Positions 62,245 through 64,000 of a stretch of DNA of 64,000 bases are shown here, piece by piece; within the stretch, counting starts at the first letter, position 1, and each line of letters opens with the position of its first letter. The notes under the pieces were generated by a model, which saw only the letters and a program-made list of their open reading frames with translations, was not told the DNA's origin and did no database searches. Origin of the DNA: Afipia clevelandensis ATCC 49720 (GTDB taxonomy: Bacteria; Pseudomonadota; Alphaproteobacteria; Rhizobiales; Xanthobacteraceae); contig NZ_KB375281.1 in NCBI RefSeq assembly GCF_000336555.1, forward strand, positions 1,468,713 to 1,532,712, read 5' to 3'. The position numbers and the translations under genes are program-made.

Positions 62245-62293
62245 GAGCATGACCCGGTCCGAAAACCGGTGCCCACTTTTCGGGGTCATGCTC
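62245..62293. repeat. GAGCATGACCC..AAAACCGGTGCCCAC palindrome between rpsJ and rplC
   Basis: GAGCATGACCC (62245-62255) pairs with GGGTCATGCTC (62283-62293), enclosing AAAACCGGTGCCCAC, the same core as at 33444-33517. It overlaps the rpsJ stop region by two bases. Confidence 0.7.
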
Positions 62294-62600
62294 AGAGCTT
62301 GATCTCGACGTCGACACCGGCGGCGAGGTCGAGCTTCATCAGCGCGTCCACGGTCTGCGGGGTCGGATCGACGATATCGAGAAGGCGCTTGTGAGTGCGC
62401 ATCTCGAACTGCTCGCGGCTCTTCTTGTCAACGTGCGGCGAACGGTTGACGGTGAACTTCTCGATGCGGGTCGGCAGCGGAATTGGTCCGCGAACCTGGG
62501 CACCGGTGCGTTTTGCCGTGTTCACGATCTCGCGGGTCGACGTATCGAGAATCCGATGGTCGAACGCCTTGAGACGGATGCGAATATTCTGGCCGTTCAT
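62292..62600 (-). CDS. rpsJ: 30S ribosomal protein S10
   Basis: The 102-residue protein has [20 protein letters not shown] and [20 protein letters not shown], the S10 pattern. It starts the S10 block. Confidence 0.98.
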
Positions 62601-62619
62601 TGCCGCTTCTTTCTTTAGT

Positions 62620-62661
62620 GAGTGGTGAGTAGCGAGTAGCGAATATCTCTACTCGCCACTC
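62620..62661. repeat. GAGTGGTGAGTAG hairpin between tuf and rpsJ
   Basis: GAGTGGTGAGTAG pairs with CTACTCGCCACTC (12 of 13), with AGTAGCG repeats in the loop region. It separates the str from the S10 genes. Confidence 0.5.
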
Positions 62662-62679
62662 CCCAATCGCTATTGGCTC

Positions 62680-63870
<1,191 letters not shown>

Positions 63871-63907
63871 GACGTTCTCCGTTCAACTTTGACTCGCGTC
63901 AAAGAAA

Positions 63908-64000
63908 TCAAGCAAACTTTTTCTGGACTTCTGCCGACACGTTGGCCGGCGCTTCAGCGTAGTGATCGAACTGCATCGTGAAGGTCGCGCGGCCCTGGCT
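63908..64000 (-). CDS. fusA: Elongation factor G, 3' end (partial)
   Basis: Only the last 30 residues of the gene are inside the window ([19 protein letters not shown] and onward to QKKFA, then stop). They match the C-terminal end of EF-G, upstream of tuf as in the str operon. The rest is beyond base 64000. Confidence 0.9.

Overview
The window looks like a chromosomal segment of an alphaproteobacterium in Hyphomicrobiales, close to the Bradyrhizobium/Afipia/Rhodopseudomonas group (Nitrobacteraceae). The reasons are the high GC content, an alphaproteobacterial fusA-tuf-S10-spc-alpha ribosomal supercluster without rpsD after rpsK, a Porin_2-type outer-membrane porin, small exported proteins with a GCG..CR-type cysteine motif, EcfG-type (general stress response) promoter sequences, and several palindromic repeat families. 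No rRNA, phage, integrase, insertion sequence or CRISPR array was seen. The genus is inference.

Layout. 1-6.1 kb holds a PQQ quinohaemoprotein alcohol dehydrogenase, tRNA-Arg(UCG), an alpha/alpha-barrel glycosidase-like protein, an OxyR-type LysR regulator with a palindrome at its start codon, and a cobalamin/siderophore-type binding protein. 6.1-15.7 kb is a run of minus-strand genes suggesting CoA-linked catabolism: a fused 2-oxoacid (indolepyruvate):ferredoxin oxidoreductase, an SCP2-type thiolase with its DUF35 zinc-ribbon partner, a MaoC hydratase, an SDR, a DapA-like lyase, a NUDIX hydrolase and a DUF3750 protein. Several of these overlap by TGATG. 16-22.7 kb holds small membrane and exported proteins. 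Two sets are preceded by perfect EcfG-type promoters (GGAAC-N17-CGTT), and two tandem Tat-signal proteins have tails made of Arg, Trp and Tyr. 22.9-30.6 kb is a mixed region: TRIC-type channel, a low-GC membrane protein, propionyl-CoA carboxylase beta, a DUF4260 protein, an alpha/beta hydrolase divergent from a TetR regulator, and a class D beta-lactamase. 30.7-38 kb is housekeeping: a FhlB/FliK-like pair, ATP12, RluA, RarA and a Do-like protease. 38-47.7 kb alternates regulators with their likely targets: HxlR/quinone oxidoreductase, MarR/porin, and TetR with two SDRs, a saccharopine-dehydrogenase-like reductase and an unusual alpha/beta hydrolase.

47.8-64 kb is the ribosomal supercluster on the minus strand: fusA (partial), tuf, rpsJ, rplCDWB, rpsS, rplV, rpsC, rplP, rpmC, rpsQ, rplNXE, rpsNH, rplFR, rpsE, rpmD, rplO, secY, adk, rpsMK, rpoA, rplQ. 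Its most unusual member is adk. A normal-length adenylate kinase is followed in frame by about 110 residues of Lys/Ala-rich sequence resembling the tail of histone H1. The cluster also has a terminator-like hairpin between rpsK and rpoA and palindromic repeats between rpsJ and rplC and between tuf and rpsJ.

The strongest leads are the histone-H1-like tail on adenylate kinase, the stress-promoter-linked Arg/Trp-rich Tat proteins, the paralogous pair of alpha/beta hydrolases in which one has Asp in place of the Ser nucleophile, and the TetR divergon with several overlapping operators. All functional statements rest on reading the sequence and recall of families; no database search was run.
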